Assembly: GCA_030612385.1 (NCBI GenBank)
Contig: JAUWNZ010000090.1
Coordinates: 1-5,755, forward strand
DNA length: 5,755 nucleotides
Source of the DNA: Pseudomonadota bacterium
GTDB taxonomy: Bacteria > Desulfobacterota > Syntrophia > Syntrophales > JADFWA01
Reading direction: 5' to 3'
The notes under the pieces: model-generated
Database searches by the model: none
Told to the model about the DNA's origin: nothing
The model's input: the letters and a program-made list of their open reading frames with translations, nothing else
Part shown: positions 1-4,644 of the stretch, piece after piece
How the letters are laid out: each line of letters starts with the position of its first letter
How positions within the stretch are numbered: position 1 is the first letter of the stretch
Made by a program: the position numbers and the translations under genes

Positions 1-77
1 AAACAATATAAACCGAAATTTAATACACAACTTTGCCGCAAGCTGCACTCAATTTAAGAGCCTTAATTATGACAGTC

Positions 78-196
78 TCGTAAAAAGTCAAAATATGCAC
101 AATTTCGTCATTCCCGTGAAAACGGGAATCCAGTCTTTTCAAGTACTTAGCCTTCTATGGATTCCCGCCTGCGCGGGAATGACAGACTTTTTACGA
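78..196. mobile_element. MITE-like element with 12-bp perfect terminal inverted repeats
   Basis: TCGTAAAAAGTC (78-89) is the exact reverse complement of GACTTTTTACGA (185-196). Inside lie two perfect 8-bp-stem hairpins in inverted orientation: ATTCCCGT-GAAA-ACGGGAAT (110-129) and ATTCCCGC-CTGC-GCGGGAAT (161-180). Each is flanked on the inner side by a TGGATT/AATCCA extension. The ATTCCC-N8-GGGAAT form matches the dRS3-type repeat known from Neisseria and similar repeats seen in many environmental genomes. AATTATG occurs on both sides (65-71 and 204-210) and could be a target duplication, but it does not abut the termini. No transposase is encoded, so any movement would need one in trans. The reading frame that crosses this element is an artefact of the repeat. 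Confidence 0.7.
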
Positions 197-217
197 ATGC
201 ATCAATTATGTATCAGT

Positions 218-235
218 TCAATAAATAGGGGCAAA
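218..235. repeat. Dispersed 18-bp repeat, copy 1
   Basis: TCAATAAATAGGGGCAAA occurs here and again, in the same orientation, at 5639-5656 at the 5' end of birA. An exact 18-mer shared over 5.4 kb is not expected by chance. This copy lies in DNA without a gene, just outside the element at 78-196. Its role is unknown. Confidence 0.6.
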
Positions 236-320
236 TCCAGACACGCAGCCGCCTCCATCTTCTGGAAACGGGGTTTGGGCGTAGGCGTAGAGGTTACGCC
301 TTTGAGCTTTGCACAGCCCC

Positions 321-401
321 TGTAGCGGAGACCCTCAGGTCTCCATATTCACGTAACACAGTATGACTGAAGCACATGGAAGGCTGAAGCCTTCCGCTAC
401 A
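321..401. mobile_element. REPIN-like inverted doublet of two hairpin repeats
   Basis: TGTAGCGGA (321-329) is inverted as TCCGCTACA (393-401). Overlapping each end is a perfect 7-bp-stem, 4-nt-loop hairpin: GGAGACC-CTCA-GGTCTCC (327-344) and GGAAGGC-TGAA-GCCTTCC (378-395). When the right end is reverse-complemented and aligned to the left, the stems differ in sequence but every difference is compensated, so pairing is kept. Two inverted hairpin repeats around a short spacer are the arrangement of REPINs, which are mobilised in trans by RAYT (TnpA_REP) transposases. No such enzyme is in this window. Confidence 0.6.
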
Positions 402-442
402 TGCTTCCGCTACATGCTTCTGCCATATGCCTTCCGCTATTC
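391..442. repeat. 13-bp tandem repeat, about four units
   Basis: CTTCCGCTACATG is repeated exactly at 391-403 and 404-416. A diverged unit follows at 417-429 (CTTCTGCCATATG) and a more diverged one at 430-442. The first unit overlaps the right end of the REPIN-like doublet, so the array probably arose by slippage or nested duplication of that end. No spacer of CRISPR size is present. Confidence 0.75.
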
Positions 443-481
443 ATTAAGCTGATACCTTAATATCGTACGAATGGTTTTCTC

Positions 482-925
482 TTAACCACTTACTGCAGTT
501 ATCGGCCTAAAGTTCAAATCGTAGACTGTCCTTTTTGCATTCACAATATTGCGAATCACCCTGACGGCTTCGACCATGGTCCTGAACTGCTCAGTACCGT
601 TAACGTAGAGAGGATCATCTCTTTTTATGTTGGAGTAAACGATAGGCGAATCTTTGTTTTCGGGTCGTAACCAGACAGTGTTTGATCCGGCACATAATCC
701 ATATTCACAGCGCACATCCCCTACACGTATGATTCCGGAGCCGGTCTCCCATATTTGCCACATCTCATCGGACCACATCTCCATATCGCTTTCCAATCCA
801 TCCATTTCCCCTTTACCCGTTTGCAATATCTCTTCTTTTGAATGACAACCCACACCTTTGCTTTGCAAATACAGTGCCACATTCATGCACACACTGAACA
901 CCATCTTCCACTCTGCCGGATACAT
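482..925 (-). CDS. Hypothetical protein, 5' end uncertain (frame open to 1195)
   Basis: I do not recognise the family. The frame is open from 1195 to the TAA at 482 (237 codons), but I place the believable protein at the ATG at 925 (147 aa), with low certainty on the start. From there the sequence looks like a real protein: Trp- and Met-rich in the middle (residues near 47-60), two Cys-containing segments (VRCEYGLCAG) and a basic C-terminal segment (VRVIRNIVNAKRTVYDLNF). There is no signal peptide or membrane segment. No good ribosome-binding site precedes 925 or 1195. Codons upstream of 925 read through material found elsewhere as repeats, including the GTAACTACTCAGG-CTGAAAGC motif. The strong terminator at 1216-1253 cuts it off from the upstream gene, so it would need its own promoter, which I cannot see. 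It may be the surviving 3' part of a broken gene. Confidence 0.45.
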   Translation of the reverse strand: MYPAEWKMVFSVCMNVALYLQSKGVGCHSKEEILQTGKGEMDGLESDMEMWSDEMWQIWETGSGIIRVGDVRCEYGLCAGSNTVWLRPENKDSPIVYSNIKRDDPLYVNGTEQFRTMVEAVRVIRNIVNAKRTVYDLNFRPITAVSG

Positions 926-1195
926 GCGATCCGATAATGCAGTTGCGCTGCTTTGGTTCGGGCCTTCTGTCGAAGGGCAAAAGAATTTAGCTGTGAGTTG
1001 CAGGGTCGGGTTGAGATATGAGGTATGAAACCCAACAAAAGGCTTTGGGCTTTCAGCCTGAGTAGTTACGCACGGACGGTTCGACTGAGCTCGCCGAAGA
1101 CAAACAAGTTTGTCCATGCCACCCGCCTGATTTCTGACTTCCGGTTCCGGCTTGTCCCGGTTAGGTGGGGGTAACGGAAATAATAGCTCACGCAT
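926..1195. repeat. Mosaic of repeat fragments at the 5' side of the 482 frame
   Basis: This stretch contains a copy of the dispersed motif GTAACTACTCAGG on the minus strand (1057-1069) followed by CTGAAAGCC. It also holds a 7-bp inverted repeat, GACAAAC-AA-GTTTGTC (1099-1114), and pieces resembling common intergenic repeats (CCCTTCGACAGAAGG near 964-978; TTGGGTTTCATACC near 1020-1036 on the minus strand). It stays open on the minus strand but gives a low-complexity, implausible translation. I read it as accumulated repeat DNA rather than coding sequence. Confidence 0.45.
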
Positions 1196-1215
1196 AGCCC
1201 GGAGTCACTATATAA

Positions 1216-1253
1216 AAATCTCCTGCTTCCCTTCCGCTGGAAGCAGGAGATTT
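1216..1253 (-). terminator. Rho-independent terminator of the minus-strand SCP2-like gene
   Basis: A perfect 15-bp stem is formed by 1216-1230 and 1239-1253 with an 8-nt loop (1231-1238). Read on the minus strand, the stem ends in a run of five T residues (GGAGATTTTTATATAG). It lies about 47 nt past the stop codon at 1300-1302, in the right orientation to end that transcript. On the plus strand only TTTGTTT follows, so plus-strand termination would be weaker. Confidence 0.88.
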
Positions 1254-1299
1254 GTTTCAGGGCAAAGCTATGATCTGCGATGTTCCTGGTATTGCGTTA

Positions 1300-1887
1300 C
1301 TACCCTTCAAGCCTACCATAAATCTCGGAGTCCGTTTTCGGTGGCCGCCAATCACGCTCTGTCCAATTCCAGTTTCTTTCCTCCCACTCTCCCTTCGCGC
1401 CATATGACTTGACTCCCCCATACAGGGTTGTCGAGTGCGCCTTTTTTTCTATTCCTGAGACTTCTCTGATTATTTCTATAAAACGCGAGAACCCCCCCAT
1501 GCCGCCGGTTATCTTGGGGCTTACCTGTGTTGTTCCATGACCCATTCCAAGCACCGGTTTCTTCTGTGCTCCCATCCTCAAGGCCTCGACCAGATGCATC
1601 CTGCCACTAATAACATCCAGAAAGACCCCTCCCTTAGCCTCTATGATAAAATCTACTTCGTAATCCGGTTTCTCGCCAAACCAGCAAGGATCACAGGACG
1701 GCATCCGCATGCCGAAGGCCACGTCCTTATTAAGATTTACGTCGGCATCTTTCAATGCCCTGAAATGATAATCACCCATTAATAGGGGCTTACCTCTATA
1801 TAGTACCCCCGCTTTTTTCTGGAATGCTTCATCGCCCTTGAGCTTTTCCACTACTGCATTTAACCACTTTTCTGTAAAAACATCCAT
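1300..1887 (-). CDS. SCP2-like (sterol carrier protein 2 fold) lipid-binding protein, 195 aa
   Basis: I infer an SCP2-fold protein, probably cytoplasmic, binding a lipid or other hydrophobic ligand; the ligand is unknown. Residues 1-25 form an N-terminal helix (MDVFTEKWLNAVVEKL). Residues 52-100 hold the core: LNKDVAFG, a Trp-Phe-Gly turn, then YEVDFIIEAKGGVFLDVISG, which matches the SCP2 pattern of a VDF/ADV strand followed by a G-x-x strand and SGE-like turn. The usual C-terminal hydrophobic helix is at 132-145 (GFSRFIEIIREVSG). A 45-residue tail rich in Trp, Glu and Gly (WEERNWNWTERDW) follows and is absent from the 131-aa paralog at 3002-3397. The start at 1887 is set by AAGGAGG at 1894-1900, 6 nt upstream. 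The frame is open to a GTG at 2076, but that extension lacks a ribosome-binding site. There is no signal peptide, and a strong terminator lies downstream. Confidence 0.72.
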   Translation of the reverse strand: MDVFTEKWLNAVVEKLKGDEAFQKKAGVLYRGKPLLMGDYHFRALKDADVNLNKDVAFGMRMPSCDPCWFGEKPDYEVDFIIEAKGGVFLDVISGRMHLVEALRMGAQKKPVLGMGHGTTQVSPKITGGMGGFSRFIEIIREVSGIEKKAHSTTLYGGVKSYGAKGEWEERNWNWTERDWRPPKTDSEIYGRLEG

Positions 1888-1893
1888 TTGCAT

Positions 1894-1900
1894 CCTCCTT
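1894..1900 (-). promoter_or_regulatory. Ribosome-binding site deciding the start at 1887
   Basis: AAGGAGG on the minus strand lies 6 nt before ATG 1887. It is the only strong Shine-Dalgarno in the frame, so it rules out the longer open frame that begins at 2076. An ATG two codons earlier (1893) directly abuts it and is too close to be used. Confidence 0.85.
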
Positions 1901-2076
1901 TTTAGCTGTGTTCTTAAATATGTTCTGAATCGGTAAAATGGACTTCCCCTCCCCGCACATATAAACCTATTGTCGCGGCACACTAAACCATCTAGATAGG
2001 TTTCTCTACCTTCCTCTCCAACGAAAGTCAACACCTGTTTTATTCCACCATCAGGGCTCACCATACAAAGTTCCAC

Positions 2077-2421
2077 TTGGAATCAATATAGGCAACCAAC
2101 CCTGACGACCCTGTCGCAGAAGAGCAACACAGCGTCAACTCACCTTTTGCAGGAAAATCTAAATACCAATCTCATTTTTAACTTTACAAAATTCATGCCA
2201 CAACTATTTTCCAAATTATAGTAAAGTAAGCCTGCTCATGAAGATGAACAAAACTCCGGTACATAAGGGCAATACCAAAAAAAAGGGTAATACGGCATCC
2301 ATACATTAACAATTTCATTACGACCATCTGATTGCAAGGTGGATAAAATCGGTCAAAACTGCTTTTTTGCACCATTTTGTCCGATATATTCTAATTGGCG
2401 CCGTTGTTTAAAAGTATATTT
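2077..2421. other. AT-rich intergenic region, no convincing gene
   Basis: This is the left part of the region between the two divergent SCP2-like genes. A 60-codon minus-strand frame (2193-2375) lacks a ribosome-binding site and is Met/aromatic-rich like AT-rich non-coding DNA. AAAACTCCGGTA at 2250-2261 recurs at 5654-5664 (less one A) and inside birA. Apart from the -10-like TATAAT, I see no regulatory site I can name. Confidence 0.5.
2215..2243 (-). promoter_or_regulatory. Possible promoter of the minus-strand SCP2-like gene
   Basis: A perfect TATAAT is present on the minus strand (2215-2220). The hexamer 17 nt upstream (near 2238-2243) is CTTCAT, a poor -35, and there is no extended -10 TG. 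If it is used, the leader before ATG 1887 would be about 320 nt. This is a weak candidate, offered because nothing better is visible nearer the gene. Confidence 0.25.
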
Positions 2422-2682
2422 GTAACCGCTCACCGCAAAGCGCTGAGATGACAAAACAGTTAACTTAGGATTACAGAAGCGGTCATTGGAGCAGCAATGG
2501 TAGTCCATTCAAGGTTCGAAGCTGGAAGCAAAGACTGTGGTGACATTCTTGCTGTTTGAAATCCCCTTTAAGAAAGGGGAAAATGATATGATTTCATCTT
2601 CTGAAAGGAAAAATTAAAAATTGGAGCGAAGCGATTTTAGTTCCTGTTTTAGAAGAATAGGTTCTCTGCGGTGAGTGGTTAT
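2422..2682. mobile_element. MITE-like element, about 260 bp, CACCGCA-type termini
   Basis: TAACCGCTCACCGCAAAG (2423-2440) and the reverse complement of 2664-2681, TAACCACTCACCGCAGAG, match at 16 of 18 positions. The interior has a perfect 7-bp-stem hairpin (CCCCTTT-AAG-AAAGGGG, 2563-2579) and no coding frame. Termini containing CACCGCAGAG are, from memory, widely dispersed in environmental bacterial genomes. A target-site duplication is not clear; both flanks are runs of A/T. It sits between the two divergent SCP2-like genes and may have separated a once shorter shared promoter region. Confidence 0.6.
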
Positions 2683-3001
2683 GTATTTTTTTCAAAAAAT
2701 GGCGAAACCCCGGTAATATTCGGTCAGGTTTTTGCATGTAAAAATAAAAAGTATTTTCGTTAAGTTTTGAAGAAGTTGAAGGGGAAAATAAGCATCCTGG
2801 GAAAACTGATCGATGTAACGGAAAATATTAGCCCAACAAGATCAAAGCAGCCTGGGTTTTTCCGGTGATTGACTATGCATCAAACCAAGTGGTGGGGAAA
2901 GGGACTGGGCAGAGTCCCTAAAATAGAGGTAGGGGGTGAGGGTTCATGTCCCCGCCAATCCGAAGTGCAGAATTAACTACAACGAAAAGGAGAATACTCA
3001 A
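2683..3001 (+). other. Leader/upstream region of the plus-strand SCP2-like gene
   Basis: This stretch has no gene. It contains two modest hairpins. The first pairs GCGAAACC (2702-2709) with GGTTTTTGC (2727-2735) with a bulge and a CCG/CGG inner pair. The second is GGGACT-GGGCAG-AGTCCC (2901-2918), a perfect 6-bp stem about 85 nt before the start codon. I compared it by eye with common riboswitch signatures and could not assign one. No convincing -35/-10 pair was found. Confidence 0.35.
2987..2992 (+). promoter_or_regulatory. Ribosome-binding site deciding the start at 3002
   Basis: AAGGAG lies 9 nt upstream of ATG 3002. The frame is open to an in-frame GTG at 2936 (GTGAGGGTTC), but those 22 codons have no ribosome-binding site. 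The homologous N-terminus (MKVFTEEW versus MDVFTEKW in the paralog) also begins at 3002. Confidence 0.85.
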
Positions 3002-3397
3002 ATGAAAGTTTTTACCGAGGAGTGGTTTAAGGCTTTACAGGAAGCAGTCAAAAAAGATAAGGAATTACAGAATGAGGGCAGGTTTTTTACCAAGACCCTT
3101 CAGTTGAAGATATTAAAAGATCCAGCGGTTGGCCTTGATAAAGACGTGGCCTTTGGCGGAGTGCCTACCGGCGAACCCAGTTGGTATGGCAGTAAACCGG
3201 ATGAAGAGGTAGATTTTATTATAAGTGGCAAGGCAGGGGCTTTTGTAGCTGTCGCTACCGGCGAAGAGCATCCGACCATTGCTTTAGGCAAGGGAGGTAG
3301 TCTTGAGTTAGAAAAAGGTAGTCCTGAAGATCTGCTGCCGAATATGAAAACACTTATGTGCCTTTTCGAGGTGATGAAATCGGTTAGCGGATTGTAA
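3002..3397 (+). CDS. SCP2-like (sterol carrier protein 2 fold) protein, 131 aa
   Basis: This is a single-domain SCP2-like protein of the usual length for the stand-alone domain. Residues 1-22 are an amphipathic helix (MKVFTEEWFKALQEAV). Residues 45-75 (LDKDVAFG, WYG, KPDEEVDFII) are nearly identical in pattern to residues 52-82 of the minus-strand paralog. Residues 70-115 (VDFIISGKAGAFVAVATGEE, then IALGKGGSLELEKG) fit the SCP2 pattern of strand, Gly-turn, TGE, Ala-Leu-x-x-Gly and strand. A C-terminal helix ends in VSGL, as in the paralog. No signal peptide or membrane segment is visible. By family it should bind a hydrophobic ligand in a tunnel; the ligand cannot be deduced here. Divergence of about half the residues argues for an old duplication. 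No clear terminator follows, only a 6-bp stem at 3443-3466. Confidence 0.75.
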   Translation: MKVFTEEWFKALQEAVKKDKELQNEGRFFTKTLQLKILKDPAVGLDKDVAFGGVPTGEPSWYGSKPDEEVDFIISGKAGAFVAVATGEEHPTIALGKGGSLELEKGSPEDLLPNMKTLMCLFEVMKSVSGL

Positions 3398-3671
3398 GGG
3401 AAAATGCGATATCGATTACATGATGTTCACGTTTCTGGGTGTGTGGGCCATGAGCACTCCGCCCACTTACAATCAAGCAGTCGTTTTTTAGATGCAGTGA
3501 GTATAGAAGCATCCTCGCTCAATACGTTTCGGGTTGGTAGAAAATGAATCCACACCTCACTATACCTCCCATGTTGTTGGATGTTGAAAAATCGAATAAA
3601 AATTAGAGCCGGTAAGTTGCGGTAATTGGAAGTAGGATACAGTGTATTTCTCCTCCTTTGTTTAATTTATC
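3398..3671. other. Intergenic region after the SCP2-like gene
   Basis: It holds a 6-bp stem-loop, GTGGGC (3443-3448) with GCCCAC (3461-3466) and a 12-nt loop, with a T-run only 17 nt further on. That makes it at best a weak terminator for the gene ending at 3397. A 47-codon frame at 3404-3547 starts 6 nt after that gene but has a low-complexity His/Ser-rich translation, so I do not call it. Nothing else was recognised. Confidence 0.4.
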
Positions 3672-3689
3672 AAATCTCAAACGAGATTT
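3672..3689. promoter_or_regulatory. Operator-like dyad just upstream of a -35 box
   Basis: AAATCTC-AAAC-GAGATTT is a perfect 7-bp inverted repeat with a 4-nt centre. It ends 4 nt before the TTGACA at 3694. This placement suits an activator site or a repressor site. It lacks a T-run and so is not a terminator. No regulator for it is encoded nearby. Confidence 0.4.
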
Positions 3690-3693
3690 CATC

Positions 3694-3722
3694 TTGACAA
3701 AAGCAGGGCATTCTGTTAATAT
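3694..3722 (+). promoter_or_regulatory. Near-consensus sigma-70 promoter
   Basis: TTGACA (3694-3699), exactly 17 nt of spacer, then TAATAT (3717-3722). The expected start of transcription is around 3729. The next plus-strand gene with a strong ribosome-binding site is at 3983, giving a leader of about 250 nt, unless a small RNA is made from the region. Confidence 0.75.
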
Positions 3723-3752
3723 ATAAAGTGTCTGAGAGGATAGAAGCAGAAT

Positions 3753-3873
3753 GTAACTACCCAGGTTGCTTAGGCTGAAGACTGATAGTTTACACCCTGA
3801 CATACTTAACTCTCAGCCTAAACGCACCCCAGGGGCACATTTTCTGCGGGGCACTTACAGCCGAGTAGTTTAC
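3753..3873. mobile_element. Possible 121-bp inverted-repeat element in the leader
   Basis: GTAACTACCCAGG (3753-3765) faces CCGAGTAGTTTAC (3861-3873), whose reverse complement GTAAACTACTCGG matches apart from one inserted A and one or two substitutions. Inside, AGGCTGA (near 3772) pairs with TCAGCCT (near 3814) as a 7-bp stem. No flanking duplication is evident. It lies wholly between the promoter at 3694 and the gene at 3983. Confidence 0.4.
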
Positions 3874-3970
3874 AGTAAGTGACTATAGTATCCAGCAAGC
3901 CTGGAAGTATGGGTCCGGGGTGTGACAAGAGATGATAGGAAGAATAGTGGAGTAGAAGTTTATATTTAAA

Positions 3971-3977
3971 AAGGAGG
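3971..3977 (+). promoter_or_regulatory. Strong ribosome-binding site of the 59-aa gene
   Basis: AAGGAGG is followed by AGATT and ATG 3983. It is a full anti-Shine-Dalgarno match at workable spacing and is the main evidence that the short frame after it is a gene. Confidence 0.85.
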
Positions 3978-3982
3978 AGATT

Positions 3983-4162
3983 ATGGCAGCAGATAAGGAA
4001 TTGGTGGAGTTAATTAAGGAGGATGCGAATCTGATGAAGACGCCTGACTTAATGGAAAAATACACGAAAAAAGGCTATTCTCAAGAGGTTATCCAGGAAG
4101 CGTATCGCGAAGTGATACAAACGTTTATGGCCGATGACGTTCCTGAGTGGACCAAAACTTAA
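3983..4162 (+). CDS. Small acidic helical protein, 59 aa, function unknown
   Basis: The translation begins MAADKELVELIKEDANLMKT and ends in FMADDVPEWTKT before TAA at 4160-4162. It is charged, has no Cys, no signal peptide and no membrane segment, and is predicted by eye to be two helices: residues 4-27 (leucine/isoleucine-spaced amphipathic) and 32-50 (GYSQEVIQEAYREVIQTF). A short acidic tail carries one Trp. The Gly-Tyr-Ser cap before a helix and a regular hydrophobic pattern suggest a folded or partner-binding small protein, not random sequence. Support comes from the full Shine-Dalgarno, clean codon usage and a near-consensus promoter 260 nt upstream. I do not recognise the family and give no function. 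No terminator follows; a mobile-looking element starts 140 nt downstream. Confidence 0.75.
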   Translation: MAADKELVELIKEDANLMKTPDLMEKYTKKGYSQEVIQEAYREVIQTFMADDVPEWTKT

Positions 4163-4289
4163 TAATCTCACGTGGTTTATGCGTTTATAATTAATCTGTG
4201 TCCAGCTTTCGCAATGAGCGTTTCCAATGGGAGCGGACCGCATTGCCGCCAATGGAGATGTCGCCGGCCCTTGTGAAGAGACCGTATTT

Positions 4290-4301
4290 AAGCTGAAAGC
4301 T
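4290..4301. repeat. Left flanking direct repeat of the 298-bp element
   Basis: AAGCTGAAAGCT is identical to 4602-4613 and sits one base outside the element's left terminus. It may be a target-site duplication, or part of a repeat family into which the element inserted. Confidence 0.6.
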
Positions 4302-4302
4302 G

Positions 4303-4600
4303 GTAACTGCCCAGGTTCAAAGTTCAGGGGTTCACGCCTGCCCTGGCGCGATTTGATGTGCGTTCCCCGCACGATCGCAGGGAAGCCGGGTCTGGGCCAG
4401 GGGTTCAAGGTTAAGCAGATGAAAACAAGGGTTCTATTCCGAGATGAATGCGGAGTTAATCTTTAGGGGGGAGTATCCTATATGCTCCCCCCGGTTCTTG
4501 TGGAATCCGTGCTGCCTTGCATGGAAGTTCGGGACGTGCCATAATCTTCCCGGGTGCGTCCAACCGTGACCCTTGAACCCGACAATCTGTGAGTAGTTAC
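4303..4600. mobile_element. 298-bp element with terminal inverted repeats, flanked by a 12-bp direct repeat
   Basis: The left end reads GTAACTGCCCAGGTTCAAAG. The right end, on the minus strand, reads GTAACTACTCACAG and then GGGTTCAAGGGTCACG, resembling the left interior CAGGGGTTCACG. GGGTTCAAGG (4401-4410) recurs inverted at 4571-4580. The 12-mer AAGCTGAAAGCT flanks both ends at one base distance (4290-4301, 4602-4613). A hairpin, GGGGGGAG (4466-4473) with CTCCCCCC (4485-4492), lies in the middle. The plus-strand frame 4227-4466 running into it gives an implausible protein. No transposase is present, so it would be non-autonomous. Confidence 0.55.
4466..4492. repeat. GC-rich 8-bp hairpin inside the 298-bp element
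   Basis: GGGGGGAG and CTCCCCCC form a perfect stem with an 11-nt loop. No T-run follows on either strand (GGTTCTT on plus, TAAAGATT on minus), so it is a poor intrinsic terminator. It could still pause transcription running out of birA. Confidence 0.5.
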
Positions 4601-4644
4601 AAAGCTGAAAGCTAAAACGAAAAATCTTCTTCCTTTCAGCTTTG
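4600..4644 (-). terminator. Hairpin overlapping the birA stop codon, possible weak terminator
   Basis: CAAAGCTGAAAG (4600-4611) and CTTTCAGCTTTG (4633-4644) are perfect 12-bp complements around a 21-nt loop. On the minus strand the stem begins within the last codons of birA and includes its TGA (4636-4638). No T-run follows the second arm (it reads TAACTACTC), so termination would be inefficient. The lower arm doubles as the right flanking repeat of the neighbouring element. Confidence 0.35.

Noticed and set aside
95..325. 76-codon plus-strand frame
   Set aside because: It is translated from the ATTCCC hairpin element and its flank; no ribosome-binding site and a repeat-derived protein sequence.
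391..442. Tandem 13-mers as a CRISPR array
   Set aside because: Units are contiguous with no spacers and too short for CRISPR repeats.
2193..2375. 60-codon minus-strand frame with hydrophobic stretches
   Set aside because: No ribosome-binding site, AT-rich intergenic composition, and no gene context.
3404..3547. 47-codon frame directly after the SCP2-like gene
   Set aside because: AAGGG is only 3 nt from the ATG, and the His/Ser-rich translation does not look like a folded protein.
3729..3982. Known riboswitch in the long leader
   Set aside because: I could not match the conserved cores I know (for example cobalamin, TPP or c-di-GMP); an Rfam scan would be decisive.
4049..4408. 119-codon minus-strand frame
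   Set aside because: It is antisense to the 59-aa gene and runs into the 298-bp element; no ribosome-binding site.
4227..4466. 79-codon plus-strand frame
   Set aside because: Most of it lies in the 298-bp inverted-repeat element, and the start lacks a ribosome-binding site.
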